DNA from: Favolaschia claudopus
Taxonomy: Eukaryota; Basidiomycota; Agaricomycetes; Agaricales; Mycenaceae
DNA: 64,000 bases
Reading direction: 5' to 3'
Assembly (NCBI GenBank): GCA_037176885.1
Contig: JAWWNJ010000116.1
Location: forward strand, 124,001-188,000
The notes below the pieces were generated by a model. The model searched no databases. It was given only the letters and a program-made list of their open reading frames with translations, and was not told where the DNA came from. The position numbers were made by a program, and so were the translations under genes. This document shows, one piece after another, positions 63,507 to 64,000 of this stretch. Numbering within the stretch: position 1 is the stretch's first letter; each line of letters begins with the position of its first letter.

Positions 63507-64000
63507 TCCAACCATTTCCGTTTGCAAACGTTTTCAAACGGTAATATCCGTTTTCGTTTCCATTTAATTTGCGCGAAGTCAGAAACAGTTTGTAAACTGT
63601 TTGTAAACGGTTCAAACGGTTGGACTGGATCAACTGCCTTTCAGTACACAGAATTTTGCAAATGGTAGTAAAATTCACTGGTAGTTCCACCACAAAGGTT
63701 TGAAACAGTTCCATAGACCAGTCTCTGCTCCATAGCTCATTATTTACAGCTTGGGATGCTCGACCTTTGTCCAAATGAGGAAACTGGACGACTTCTGGGC
63801 GCGGATTTGGGGTTTCATATTGGCTCGGGTCCCATGTGAGGACATCTAGGGGTTGCTGGGGTGATGAACGCGAGAAGAAGGGGAACAAAACATGCCGACT
63901 CACCTCTAGGTACGCCCAATTTAACACCCTGGAAATTCATCCGTTTAAAACAGTTTTAAACAGTTATAAACTGTTTACTAACCGTTTCCGTTTGATTTGC
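63507..64000. repeat. Cluster of GTTTNNAAAC-type palindromes at both ends
   Basis: From 63513 to 63620 and again from 63940 to the window end, words such as CCGTTTGCAAACG, CAGTTTGTAAACTGTTTG and CAGTTATAAACTG recur. The 320 bases between them lack these words. This may be an element with subterminal repeats whose right end lies beyond the window. Confidence 0.5.

Overview
The window looks like a transposon-rich, heterochromatin-like stretch of a mushroom-forming basidiomycete (Agaricomycetes). The evidence is short GT-AG introns of about 45-70 bases in every real gene, four TTAGGG units at 30173-30196, and an element mix typical of that group: an Ngaro-type tyrosine-recombinase retrotransposon with split direct repeats, a Plavaka/CACTA-type transposase, hAT, Helitron, pogo, Gypsy and Copia remnants, and many short inverted-repeat elements. 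No bacterial-type features were seen. All assignments come from reading the sequence; no database search was run.

Layout. 0-4.4 kb: foldback element, then a frameshifted Gypsy element without integrase. 4.4-8.5 kb: inverted-repeat element, a poly-G tract, an HP1-like chromodomain/chromoshadow gene on the minus strand, and a Helitron Rep fragment. 8.5-12.4 kb: arrays of a TGTGCA-poly(T) motif, two TA-flanked MITEs, a six-exon acidic-protein gene and a poly(A)-tailed retroelement end. 12.5-18.3 kb: a second Gypsy copy interrupted in its reverse transcriptase by a complete Ngaro-like element with A1-ORFs-B1-A2-B2 structure. 18.3-23.3 kb: almost gene-free, with diverged repeats. 23.3-26.7 kb: a decayed DNMT1-type cytosine methyltransferase gene (two BAH regions plus catalytic domain). 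26.8-31.3 kb: Ngaro fragment, Gypsy 3' end, nested foldback elements, pogo fragment. 31.4-32.1 kb: a histone H3 gene broken by a MITE. 33-37.5 kb: foldback element, retroposon with target duplication, twin MITEs. 37.9-41.6 kb: hAT element with a 742-codon open frame inside a split TA-MITE. 41.9-44.4 kb: Helitron helicase fragment split by a hAT MITE, then a 1.3 kb element with 84-bp inverted repeats. 44.4-48 kb: nested MITEs and a CACTA-like non-autonomous element. 48-56.2 kb: Plavaka transposase parts and several multi-exon genes of unnamed families. 56.2-64 kb: repeats, a fragment of a recombinase-like family, a Copia gag, a small membrane-protein gene and more MITEs.

How it fits together. 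Nesting gives a relative history: Gypsy before Ngaro; Copia leader and Helitron helicase before hAT MITEs; histone H3 before a 3-bp-target MITE. The notable host content is three chromatin-silencing genes (HP1, DNMT1-type, H3) within about 26 kb, of which DNMT1 and H3 are clearly broken and HP1 has lost its C-terminal tip. Whether these are dead duplicates or the only copies cannot be told from this window.
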